Source: Piscinibacter gummiphilus
GTDB lineage: Bacteria; Pseudomonadota; Gammaproteobacteria; Burkholderiales; Burkholderiaceae_C
Direction of reading: 5' to 3'
NCBI RefSeq assembly: GCF_032681285.1
Contig: NZ_CP136336.1
Coordinates: 2,591,001 to 2,655,000 of the forward strand
Length of the DNA: 64,000 bases
How positions within the stretch are numbered: the stretch's first letter is position 1; each line of letters opens with the position of its first letter. The translations under genes were made by a program, and so were the position numbers. Below, piece by piece: positions 55,137 to 63,156 of this stretch. Under the pieces are notes generated by a model. The model saw only the letters and a list, made by a program, of their open reading frames with translations. It made no database searches and was not told the origin of the DNA.

Positions 55137-56662
55137 CCCAGCGTTGCCGCCGCAACGACGGAGCCGGTTGACCCCGCTGCCTCGGCCTGCTGGCTGGCCT
55201 GGTGCCTGGCCAGTCGCAGGCAGCTGTCGCAATTGCCGCAATCTTCGCGTGGTGCGTCGCCTTCCAGGTGCTCCAGCAGCGCACGCCAGCGGCAATGGCC
55301 GCTCTGCGCGTAGGCGACCATCTGTTCGAGCTTGACGCGATCGGCCTCGCGCCGGCCCTGGTACTCGTCGGCCAGGCGGTGCAAGGTCTTGGTGTCCAGT
55401 GTGTCCTTCAGCAGGCGAAGGTGGCCCGTGGCATCGGCGCCGACGATGCGCAGGCGGCGCAGCAGGCTCACCGCCACCTGCAGCTTGGTGCGCGGGATGC
55501 CAAGGCGTTCCACCAACTGCGAGAGCGACTGGCCCGGCTCGCGCAGCAATGCCGCGTAGAGCGCGTCGAGCTCATCCAGCCCGGGGTAGCGGCCGGCCAT
55601 GAAGAACTGCTGCACGGCCTTGTCGCGCTGGAGGAAGAGCAGGGTGCAGGTGGCGGGTGAGCCATCGCGCCCGGCGCGGCCCGACTCCTGGTAGTAGGCG
55701 TCGAGCCCCGAGGGCATCTGCCAGTGCAGCACGAAGCGGGTGTCGGGCTTGTCGATGCCGAGGCCGAAGGCGTTGGTGGCGACCATCACCCGCGTTTTGC
55801 CTTCCATGAAGGCGTCCTGCGCAGCGCGGCGCTCGTCGGCCTTGCGCTTGCCGTGGTAGAGCGCCACCGATTCGCGCGCGAGCAGCAGCGCCTCATAGAC
55901 CGCCTCGGCCGCCTTGACGGTGGCGCAGTAGACGATGCCCGTGCCTTCCAGGCTGGCCAGCAGCGCCTGCAGTCGCTCGAGCTTGTGCGTGTCGTCGGTG
56001 ACGAGTTCGACGGTGTAGTGCAGGTTGGGCCGGTAGGCCCCGGTGTTCACGACGCCCGCCGTGGGAATGCCCAGCTGCTGGCGGATGTCTTGCGTCACCT
56101 GCTCGGTCGCCGTCGCCGTGAGCGCGAGCAGCGTGGGTTGGCCGAGCGCCTTGGCCGCGTCGGCGATCTCGAGAAAGGCAGGGCGGAAGTCGTGACCCCA
56201 CTGTGAGATGCAGTGGGCTTCGTCGACCACCAGCAGCCCGATCGGGTGCTGCTGGAGCTGCTCGCGGAAGCCGGGCTGCGCCAGTTGCTCGGGTGTGGTG
56301 AAGACGATGCGCGCCGAGCCGTCCGCCACGGCGGCCAGGGCCTCGCGGCTCTCGGCGCCGTCGAGTGCGCTGTTGATCTGCACCGCCGCCACGCCTTGCT
56401 CCACGAGCTTGTCGCACTGGTCCTTCATCAGCGCGATCAGCGGCGACACGACCACCGTGCGCCCTTCGATCAGCAGCGCCGGCAGTTGGTAGCACAGCGA
56501 CTTGCCAGCGCCGGTGGGCATCACGGCCAGCGTGTGCTGGCCGGCGAGCACACGCTCGATGACGGCCTGCTGGCCCTCGCGCAGGCGGGCGATGCCGAAG
56601 ACCGATTTCAGCGTGCGCGCGAGCCGGCGCGCCGGCGCAGGCTGCTGTGTGCGGCGCGCCAC
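55133..56662 (-). CDS. recQ: RecQ-family ATP-dependent DNA helicase (short form)
   Basis: This 509-aa superfamily 2 helicase has FGIARLREGQQAVI, Walker A MPTGAGKSLCYQLPAL, VVDEAHCISQWGHDFRP (DEAH plus the RecQ aromatic loop), ATATEQVTQDI, ATNAFGLGIDKPD and QESGRAGRDG. C-terminal cysteines in HCRWRALLEHL...CGNCDSCL form the RecQ zinc module. No HRDC domain is present, so it is shorter than E. coli RecQ (about 610 aa). Start is uncertain. GTG 56662 sits 2 bp after the upstream gene's stop, whereas an upstream ATG would overlap that gene. Confidence 0.9.
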   Translation of the reverse strand: MARRTQQPAPARRLARTLKSVFGIARLREGQQAVIERVLAGQHTLAVMPTGAGKSLCYQLPALLIEGRTVVVSPLIALMKDQCDKLVEQGVAAVQINSALDGAESREALAAVADGSARIVFTTPEQLAQPGFREQLQQHPIGLLVVDEAHCISQWGHDFRPAFLEIADAAKALGQPTLLALTATATEQVTQDIRQQLGIPTAGVVNTGAYRPNLHYTVELVTDDTHKLERLQALLASLEGTGIVYCATVKAAEAVYEALLLARESVALYHGKRKADERRAAQDAFMEGKTRVMVATNAFGLGIDKPDTRFVLHWQMPSGLDAYYQESGRAGRDGSPATCTLLFLQRDKAVQQFFMAGRYPGLDELDALYAALLREPGQSLSQLVERLGIPRTKLQVAVSLLRRLRIVGADATGHLRLLKDTLDTKTLHRLADEYQGRREADRVKLEQMVAYAQSGHCRWRALLEHLEGDAPREDCGNCDSCLRLARHQASQQAEAAGSTGSVVAAATLG

Positions 56663-56663
56663 G

Positions 56664-57050
56664 TCAGTGGCGCAGGTCGTCGGATGCGTCTTCGTCGCCG
56701 GCTTCGCCCAGCTCGGGCTCGTCGGCCACCAGCTCGTCGACCTCCAGCCGGTCGGCATCGTCCAGCGCGTCGGCGGTGCGGATCACCCGGTCGGGCAGGA
56801 TGTCGTCGCCGTCACGCGGCTCGGAGCCGGCTGCCGCGGCGCGCTCGCCGGTGCCGCGGGCATCGGTGTCGCTGTCGAGTTCGGCCGGCACGGCGCCGGT
56901 ACCGCCGTCGTCGGCGTCGGTGGCGAGGGTGCGTTCGCCCTGCACGTCGCTGCCAGAGTCGGAGCTGTCGCTCGGGCCCAGCAGGTCGGCGCCGGTGCCG
57001 CGGGGTCGTTGTGGGGCGGCGCTGCCGCCCAGGATGCTGCTCGTTGCCAT
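56664..57050 (-). CDS. Acidic low-complexity protein, unknown function
   Basis: This 128-aa protein is very acidic (Asp/Glu throughout, for example DLLGPSDSSDSGSDVQGE, then a run of DD and DE pairs near the C-terminus). It is rich in Gly/Ala/Ser and probably disordered, with no hydrophobic core. It ends 2 bp before the recQ start and may be co-transcribed with it. Support for coding comes from consistent charge, the absence of stops over 387 bp, and a similar pattern I recall in other Burkholderiales proteins; the last point is unverified. Confidence 0.5.
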   Translation of the reverse strand: MATSSILGGSAAPQRPRGTGADLLGPSDSSDSGSDVQGERTLATDADDGGTGAVPAELDSDTDARGTGERAAAAGSEPRDGDDILPDRVIRTADALDDADRLEVDELVADEPELGEAGDEDASDDLRH

Positions 57051-57249
57051 GTCGATGTCCTCGATGCGCTGGGTTCAGCGATGAGGCGACTTTCCCGCGC
57101 CACGCGGCCGGGGGCCATCGGAGCACAGGGCAAGTGCGTGTCGGGGATGTCCCACGTGGGCCGGGCTTGCGCGAACCCGTGTGAACGGTGCGCGAAGCTT
57201 CGGAACGTCACTTGCCAGCCGACAAGCATTGCCACTGAAGGAGTCGCTC

Positions 57250-57477
57250 ATGGATCTCAGCATCGATGAAATCTACGCCCGCCTCACGCGCGGCGTGGGC
57301 CGCGAGCTGGTCAACGATGACAACGTATTCGCCCTCATCGAGCGCGCCGAGCGCGACCGCCACGCCATCCTCGCGACCGAGCTGCGCGAGTGGCAGGCGC
57401 CGTGCAGCTCGGTGCAGCAGGTGCCCAGCACCATCGCCCCCACGCGGGGCTTCAACCGGGAGAACGTGAAGCATTGA
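57250..57477 (+). CDS. Small conserved-looking protein, unknown function
   Basis: This 75-aa soluble protein opens MDLSIDEIYARLTRGVGREL, with a helix-rich first half and a C-terminal Pro/Thr-containing tail (STIAPTRGFNRENVKH). The ATG at 57250 follows GAAGGAG at good spacing. It precedes the flavodoxin-like gene by 43 bp and may share its transcript. No family is recognised. Confidence 0.5.
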   Translation: MDLSIDEIYARLTRGVGRELVNDDNVFALIERAERDRHAILATELREWQAPCSSVQQVPSTIAPTRGFNRENVKH

Positions 57478-57520
57478 GCCAGCGCAAGGTGGGCTCGCCC
57501 GTGCGCTGCAAGCATGGCGC

Positions 57521-58105
57521 ATGGGCAAACGAATCCTCATCCTGCAGGGCCACCCCGACGCGCACGCGCGCCACTTCTGCCACGCGCTGGCCGAGGCCTA
57601 TGCCGACGCCGCACGCAGCGCGGGCCACACCGTCGAGACCTGCGAGATCGCCCAGATCGATTTCCCCCTCTTGCGCAGCAAGGCCGAGTGGGACGACGGG
57701 CCGACACCCGAAAGCCTGAAGCCGGTGCAGGAGGCCATCCTGCGGGCCGAACACCTGGTGCTCTTCTTCCCGCTGTGGTTGGGCGGCATGCCGGCTTTGC
57801 TGAAAGGTTTTCTGGAGCAAGTGGCGCGCCCGGGATTCGCGCTGTCGAAGATGGACGGGCAGGGCTTCCCGAAGAAGCTGCTCGCCGGCCGCTCGGCGCG
57901 GCTCGTGGTCACGATGGGCATGCCCGCGTTGGCCTACCGCTTCGTCTTCCGCGCGCACAGCCTCAAGGCACTGGAAAGAAACATCCTCGGTTTCGTGGGC
58001 ATTGCGCCCATCCACGAGACGCTGATCGGCATGATCGAAGGTGACGCGAAGCATCGCGAACGCTGGCTGGTGAAGCTCGGGCGGCTGGGCGCCCGGGGAG
58101 ACTGA
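57521..58105 (+). CDS. NAD(P)H-dependent oxidoreductase, flavodoxin-like (KefF/NQO1 family)
   Basis: This 194-aa protein has the flavodoxin_2 fold. KRILILQGHPDAHARHFCHALA is the FMN phosphate loop, FFPLWLGGMPALLKGFLEQV the typical quinone-reductase segment, and VTMGMPALAYRFVF follows. It should reduce quinones or similar acceptors with NAD(P)H, limiting redox cycling. KefF-like proteins regulate potassium efflux but no KefC is nearby, so general quinone reductase is preferred. The ATG at 57521 is the only good choice in frame. Confidence 0.8.
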   Translation: MGKRILILQGHPDAHARHFCHALAEAYADAARSAGHTVETCEIAQIDFPLLRSKAEWDDGPTPESLKPVQEAILRAEHLVLFFPLWLGGMPALLKGFLEQVARPGFALSKMDGQGFPKKLLAGRSARLVVTMGMPALAYRFVFRAHSLKALERNILGFVGIAPIHETLIGMIEGDAKHRERWLVKLGRLGARGD

Positions 58106-58175
58106 AGGCCTCTGTTCATCCGGAACGTTGCCGACCGGCCGTGATCCCAGGCTGTCCGACGTACAGGAGACCGAC

Positions 58176-58427
58176 ATGGACTACAAGCTGCATCTGCTCG
58201 ACTCGTTTGCCGCACGCGGCGCCGACGGCCAGACGTACAAGGTCTGCGCATACGAGCACCTCGTGCAAGACCGCTCCTTGCCCACCGATGGGCAGGAGCG
58301 CTGGGAGCCGAACGGCCAGGTCGAGTACCGGCTGGCCGGAGGAGAAAGCGTCGAGGAACTGCCCGACGGCAGCCTGCGCCTGCGCCACTCGCAGCTGACG
58401 CTCACGCCGGTCGGCCTGCGGCACTGA
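58176..58427 (+). CDS. Small soluble protein, unknown function
   Basis: This 83-aa protein has alternating short strands (MDYKLHLLDSF, YKVCAYEHLVQD, VEYRLAGGESVEELPDG, LRLRHSQLTLTPVG), suggesting a small beta-rich fold. A CAGGAGA site precedes the ATG. It lies 70 bp after the flavoprotein gene and is convergent with the sensor kinase, with only 27 bp between their stops. No family is recognised. Confidence 0.55.
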   Translation: MDYKLHLLDSFAARGADGQTYKVCAYEHLVQDRSLPTDGQERWEPNGQVEYRLAGGESVEELPDGSLRLRHSQLTLTPVGLRH

Positions 58428-58454
58428 CGAATGGACGGCCGCACGCGGTGGCGG

Positions 58455-60272
58455 CTATTCGTCCGAGTTCTGCTCCAGGGTCAGGCGCATGGTCGTGCCT
58501 TGTGCCCCGTTGCGCTCCAGTGTGGCCGTACCGCCGTGAAGTTGCATCACGCGCCGCACGATGTACAGGCCAAGCCCCTGACGGCGGCCCCCGAGGTGGT
58601 GCCGCTTGCGCCCCCCGCGATCGAATAGCCGCGGCAACATCTCTGCGTCGATGCCGGGGCCGCTGTCGATCACGTCGAAGATGACCGCGAGCGGGTCGTC
58701 CGAATCGGTGATCCGAACGACGACCTCCGAGTTGGGCGGGCTGAACTTGAGTGCATTGGAGAGCAGGTTGCGCAAGGCCAGGCGCAAGAGGTTGGGTTCG
58801 CCGGTGGCAGTGCGCGTGCCGCTCAAGCGCTCGATCCGCACACGCGGGGCCTCGCTGGTGGCCATGTCCGCGATGGCCATCGCGACCAGCGCATCGATGT
58901 CGAAGTCGACACGACGGATTTGCTTGTCGCCCACCAGTTGCGCTGCGACGGCCAGGGTGTTGTCGATGCTTGCGAGTACCTCGCTGAGCACGCCGTTGGC
59001 ACGTGACAGCGGAGCGCGAATTTCTGGAGACACGCTGTTCTGGAGCACTCCGTTCGCCTGCTGGAGTGCGGCCGACGCGTTGTTGAGCGGCTGTCGTACT
59101 TCGTGCGCCAGCACGTCCAGCATCTCGCCGCGCTGCGCGAGCTGGTCGAGCGCGTCCTGCCGTGCCTCCTCGACCTCGGTAAAGGACTTCGACACCTCGT
59201 GGCGAGCGGAGGCCAGAGCCTCCTCGATCTCCCGAACCTCCTTGATGCCGGCGACGGGAGCTCGCCCCGGCGCGCCGCTCACGTGCCAGTCGACCACGCG
59301 GCGCAGCTGACGACCGATCGAGCGCGCGGTGTAGATCGCTGCGGCGATGCCCAGCAAGGCGCACAGAGCCCCACCGAGCAGAATGGTCGCCACTGAGTTG
59401 CGGACCTGCGCTTCGAGCGCGGCGGCCGGATGGCCGATGACAACGTACCAGCCCGAGCCAGGAACGGGCGCACCATTGGCCACGGTGGCAATGCCATCCT
59501 TGGTGATGGCCCGAAACGGCCCCTTGCCTTCGCGCAGGCTTTGCAAGAGACCGGGCGTGGAAGGTTGCCCCACGTACCGTTCGGCGTCGCGCGAGCGCGC
59601 GATGATGATGCCTCTCTGGTCGATGATCGCCGCAACGCCGTCGGCAAGCCACTCGACCTCATTGAAGCGGTTGCCGATGGCGTTGAGGCGGATGATGGCG
59701 CGCAACGCGAAGACGCCGGCCGGGCCCATGTCGATGCGCCGCGCCACACCAACGACCGGCTGCTGACTGACGGCACCCACGACGAGCGGCGACACGACGC
59801 GATCGGCCCGTCCTTCAAACAGCGGTACCAGCATCTCATTGACGTTGGAAGGGGGGAGCTCGGCGCCGAATGGCCGCCATGTGTTGAAGACCTGCCGCCC
59901 CGATCGGTCGCTCAGGCTGATCGACGCCAGGCGCGGGTCCGACTTGGTCAGCCGCAGCGCAAGCTCGTAGGTCGCCTTCATGTCACCCTGGCGTGCGTTG
60001 TCCGTCAGCGCCAGGGTGTCCAGTGCGATGAGCACGCCATCGAGCTCGTGGCCGATGGCGGCCGCGGTCGTGGCAGCGCGTCGTTCCATCATGGCGAGTT
60101 CCCGCTCCTGGCGCTGCGCGATCTCGCGGTACACCATGAAGGCCGAGAACGCCATCATGGGGATCAGCGCGAGAAGGCAAACCCCTGCCACCCAGGTCGT
60201 CAGACTCGTGCCGGATCGGGCCGCGCCTAAACCTGAGCCTGAGCCGCGCTCGGTGCGCACCTCTCCTGGCAT
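58455..60272 (-). CDS. Membrane sensor histidine kinase with extracytoplasmic sensor
   Basis: This 605-aa protein has a first membrane helix (WVAGVCLLALIPMMAFSAF, about residues 27-45). A large periplasmic domain (about 46-300) follows with dCache/PAS-like segments such as AIIDQRGIIIARSRDAERYVG and GWYVVIGHP. A second helix comes near 305-325 (ATILLGGALCALLGIAAAIY). The kinase core has the H-box VLAHEVRQPLNN with phospho-accepting His about 390, N-box LSNALKFSPPNS, G1 IDSGPGID and G2 RRQGLGLYIV. It should autophosphorylate in response to a small ligand and pass phosphate to the adjacent response regulator. It begins 3 bp after that gene's stop. Confidence 0.92.
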   Translation of the reverse strand: MPGEVRTERGSGSGLGAARSGTSLTTWVAGVCLLALIPMMAFSAFMVYREIAQRQERELAMMERRAATTAAAIGHELDGVLIALDTLALTDNARQGDMKATYELALRLTKSDPRLASISLSDRSGRQVFNTWRPFGAELPPSNVNEMLVPLFEGRADRVVSPLVVGAVSQQPVVGVARRIDMGPAGVFALRAIIRLNAIGNRFNEVEWLADGVAAIIDQRGIIIARSRDAERYVGQPSTPGLLQSLREGKGPFRAITKDGIATVANGAPVPGSGWYVVIGHPAAALEAQVRNSVATILLGGALCALLGIAAAIYTARSIGRQLRRVVDWHVSGAPGRAPVAGIKEVREIEEALASARHEVSKSFTEVEEARQDALDQLAQRGEMLDVLAHEVRQPLNNASAALQQANGVLQNSVSPEIRAPLSRANGVLSEVLASIDNTLAVAAQLVGDKQIRRVDFDIDALVAMAIADMATSEAPRVRIERLSGTRTATGEPNLLRLALRNLLSNALKFSPPNSEVVVRITDSDDPLAVIFDVIDSGPGIDAEMLPRLFDRGGRKRHHLGGRRQGLGLYIVRRVMQLHGGTATLERNGAQGTTMRLTLEQNSDE

Positions 60273-60275
60273 CGC

Positions 60276-60959
60276 TCAGATGGCCTTCAGCGAGGCCTTG
60301 AAGACATAGCCCACGCCGGACTTCGTCTGCAAGGGGACCGTGACCGGCGTGGCCCGCTCGATGCGGCGGCGCAGCCTGAACACGGTTCCACTGACGCCGT
60401 CGGCGCTTGGGTCCTCGGGGCGTCCCAGACGCTGGCGAATGGAATCGCGCGGCACCACCTCACCGCTGGCTTCGAGAAAGCACTCCATCACGACCACGTC
60501 GGCCGCACTCAGCTCGACACGTGCGCCATCCGGCGCGATCAGCTGGCCCGCCCGGCGATCGAGCCGCCAGGCGTTCTGCGACTGGTCCGATGCCGAGGCA
60601 CGCCGATGCACTGCCTTGACCGCCACCACCACCTGTTCGAACTGCACCGGCTTGGAGAGGTACATGTCGGCGCCGGCGTTGACGGCCTGCTCGAAGACGT
60701 CCGACGCGACGCGGCCCGACACCACCAGCACGCTTGCGTTGGTGCGCCTGCGCAGGATGTCGATCAGCGCGATGCCGTCGACGCCTGGCAGCATCAGGTC
60801 GACCACATAGAAGCCAAACCCGAAGGCATCGCGATGGGCGAGCAACTCGTTGCTGTCGCCGAAGACATCGACCTTCACGCCCAGGGCCTGCAGGTGGCCC
60901 GTGAGGGCCTGCGCGTAGTCGTGGTCGTCGTCGATGAGGGCGAGGGTCTTGGGCAGCAC
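60276..60959 (-). CDS. Response regulator, OmpR-type winged helix
   Basis: This 227-aa protein has a receiver domain (residues about 5-120) with DDD near the N-terminus, phospho-acceptor Asp 54 in YVVDLMLPGVDG and the Lys in YLSKPVQFEQV. A C-terminal winged-helix DNA-binding domain follows (WRLDRRAGQLIAPDG, LSAADVVVMECFL, FRLRRRIERA, GVGYVFKASL). It is cognate to the adjacent kinase and the promoter-proximal gene of the pair. The divergent 184-bp spacer to the chemotaxis gene has a 7-bp dyad that could be its own target (inference). Confidence 0.93.
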   Translation of the reverse strand: MLPKTLALIDDDHDYAQALTGHLQALGVKVDVFGDSNELLAHRDAFGFGFYVVDLMLPGVDGIALIDILRRRTNASVLVVSGRVASDVFEQAVNAGADMYLSKPVQFEQVVVAVKAVHRRASASDQSQNAWRLDRRAGQLIAPDGARVELSAADVVVMECFLEASGEVVPRDSIRQRLGRPEDPSADGVSGTVFRLRRRIERATPVTVPLQTKSGVGYVFKASLKAI

Positions 60960-61024
60960 GGCGTCAGGGCGGCGGAATGAAGGCGGGACGGAAGGACTCC
61001 GCCCGATTCGAGCATGGCAATCGT

Positions 61025-61049
61025 CAGGTCAATGTCAACAAATGACCTG
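61025..61049. promoter_or_regulatory. CAGGTCA/TGACCTG dyad in the divergent response-regulator/MCP spacer
   Basis: CAGGTCA (61025-61031) and TGACCTG (61043-61049) are perfect inverted arms with an 11-bp spacer. It lies about 65 bp upstream of the response-regulator start and upstream of the MCP promoter, a suitable position for a regulator of either gene. A second, smaller dyad GCGAA-TATT-TTCGC follows at 61075-61088. Confidence 0.5.
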
Positions 61050-61088
61050 CCAATTCGTGCTTTATTCGTCACCCGCGAATATTTTCGC

Positions 61089-61116
61089 TAAAGCCCGGGA
61101 ATCTTCGTGCCGATGA
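61089..61116 (+). promoter_or_regulatory. Candidate sigma-28 (FliA) promoter of the MCP gene
   Basis: TAAAGCCC (61089-61096) and GCCGATGA (61109-61116) resemble the flagellar sigma-28 consensus TAAAGTTT-N11-GCCGATAA, with 12 instead of 11 bp between the boxes. The predicted start falls some 20-25 bp before the MCP start codon. Chemotaxis receptor genes are classic sigma-28 targets, which supports the call. Confidence 0.55.
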
Positions 61117-61143
61117 CGCGGGAGTCTCGATTGCGACCTTGTG

Positions 61144-63126
61144 ATGCCCCCCATGACAACTCCCGTGACGCACACGGCGCCTGCACAAGAGCAGAGCATC
61201 GCCCCCGGCTTCTTCAAGTTCCACGGGCCTTGGGCCCCAGGCGTGAGGCTCTTCCGCCGGCTCAGCTTCCAGGCGAAGGCGGCGTTGGTGTCCATCGGGT
61301 TCCTGTTGCCCCTGCTGATGCTGCTCGGGGCCTATCTAAAGAACGTACAGGACTCCATCGACTTCACCACGCGCGAACGGGCCGGACTGACGTTGCTGGC
61401 CAAGATCGAACCGTGGCTGATCGAGGTCCAGAAGCAGCGGCGGCTGGTTTTGTCGGGGATGAGCCCGAAGGTCGACGTTGCCGCGATCGACGCGACGCTG
61501 CGGTCGGTGCAGGTGGCGATCGCCGGTCGGCCCGAAGGTGTCGACGTGACCGGCGCGCTGGCGGACGTATTGAAAGTCCATGCGTCGGTGGCCGATGCAG
61601 TCGCCGCAGGTGCTGACGCGCGCAGAGGCGGCGTGCCGATTCAGGCCTATGTGGATGCAGTGCGCGCGATGCGCCAGACGGTGCTAGACCGCTCGGGCCT
61701 CGCCCTCGACCCGGAGCAGGCCACCTATTACCTGATGCTCGTGTCGACCACGGTCGTATCAGATGTCATCGAATCGGTGTCGCGCAGCCGCGGCCTGGCC
61801 GGTGCCGCCGAGCCGGACGGCAGCAACGCACAACAGCTCCGCGAACTCTACGGGGTATGGCACAGCGGAGAGCAGCAATTGCACTCGACCCGTGACGCCC
61901 TCGACCGCGCGCAGCAGGCCGAGGCTTCGCTTGCGTCTCGTGTGCCGCACACACAGGCGCTCGGCGCTGCCAGGACCTTCTTCGACCAGAGCCGCGCCGC
62001 GTGGTTCGGGCCTGGCTTCCGGCCCGACGTACAGGCACTGAATGGCCCTGGCCAGGTGGCGGTGGACGAACTGCGCGCCTTGTCCGCCAAGGGGCTCGCG
62101 GTGCTCGACGACCTGCTCGACCATCGGATCGCAGAGGCACAGCGCTTGCGCAATCTCACGCTGATGGGAACCTTCGTCTCGCTCGCGGCGGTGGGGTATC
62201 TCTTCTACTGCTTCTACCTCGTGATGAACGGGGGACTTCGCGAAGTCGAGCGCCACCTCCTGGCCATGACGCAGGGCGACCTCACGACCACGCCGCAGCC
62301 CTGGGGTCGCGACGAGGCGGCTGCACTGATGTTGACCCTGTCGGATATGCAGACTGCCCTGCGTGCCATCGTCTCGGAGGTTCGCACGACGGCCAACGGG
62401 CTCGTCTTCGCCAGCAACGAGATTTCGAGCGCCTCGATGGACCTGAGCCACCGCAGCGAACAGGCCGCCGCGAATCTGGAGGAATCGGCCTCGGCGATGG
62501 AACAGATCTCGGTCACCGTGTCGAACACCGCGCAGTCCACTGAGTCCGCGAGCCAGCTCGCAGCCGACAACGCCAAGGTGGCGTCTGTGGGCGGGCAGAC
62601 CATTTCGGAGGTCATTGACACCATGTCTGGCGTTCAGGCGGCATCGGGCCGGATCGCCGACATCATCGGCGTGATCGATGGCATTGCTTTTCAGACGAAC
62701 ATCCTGGCGCTCAACGCGGCGGTAGAAGCTGCGCGTGCTGGCGAGCAGGGTCGGGGCTTCGCGGTGGTGGCCAGCGAGGTGCGCGCCCTGGCGCAGCGCT
62801 CGGCCAATGCGGCCAAGGAGATCAAGACCCTGATCACCGAAAGCGTGGAGCGGGTGGACAGCGGCAGCCGCATCGTCGCGCAGGCCGGCCAACAGATGGG
62901 CCAGCTCGTGGCGACCGCCGACCGCATGAAGTCGCTCATGGTCGATGTGCTGTCGGGCACCACCGAGCAGAGCTCAGGCGTGCGCCTGGTGAGCGACGCG
63001 CTGCAGACCCTCGACCAGCAGACGCAGCAGAATGCCGCGCTCGTCGAGCAGACCGCTTCGGCAGCGAGTAGCCTGCACTCGCAGGCCAATGCACTCGCGA
63101 CGAGCGTGGCGCGCTTTCGCCTCTGA
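61144..63126 (+). CDS. Methyl-accepting chemotaxis protein
   Basis: This protein of about 660 aa has a first membrane helix ([20 protein letters not shown]), a periplasmic ligand domain of about 270 residues and a second helix ([20 protein letters not shown]). A HAMP domain and the MCP signalling domain (about 400-660) follow, with the conserved hairpin tip [20 protein letters not shown]. Methylation helices such as [16 protein letters not shown] are present. It would signal to CheA/CheW, which are not in the window. No C-terminal CheR-binding pentapeptide (NWETF type) is seen. The start is one of GTG 61141, ATG 61144 or ATG 61153. Confidence 0.93.
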   Translation: MPPMTTPVTHTAPAQEQSIAPGFFKFHGPWAPGVRLFRRLSFQAKAALVSIGFLLPLLMLLGAYLKNVQDSIDFTTRERAGLTLLAKIEPWLIEVQKQRRLVLSGMSPKVDVAAIDATLRSVQVAIAGRPEGVDVTGALADVLKVHASVADAVAAGADARRGGVPIQAYVDAVRAMRQTVLDRSGLALDPEQATYYLMLVSTTVVSDVIESVSRSRGLAGAAEPDGSNAQQLRELYGVWHSGEQQLHSTRDALDRAQQAEASLASRVPHTQALGAARTFFDQSRAAWFGPGFRPDVQALNGPGQVAVDELRALSAKGLAVLDDLLDHRIAEAQRLRNLTLMGTFVSLAAVGYLFYCFYLVMNGGLREVERHLLAMTQGDLTTTPQPWGRDEAAALMLTLSDMQTALRAIVSEVRTTANGLVFASNEISSASMDLSHRSEQAAANLEESASAMEQISVTVSNTAQSTESASQLAADNAKVASVGGQTISEVIDTMSGVQAASGRIADIIGVIDGIAFQTNILALNAAVEAARAGEQGRGFAVVASEVRALAQRSANAAKEIKTLITESVERVDSGSRIVAQAGQQMGQLVATADRMKSLMVDVLSGTTEQSSGVRLVSDALQTLDQQTQQNAALVEQTASAASSLHSQANALATSVARFRL

Positions 63127-63156
63127 GCGGGGTCGACATCCACCAGGAGCAGCGGC

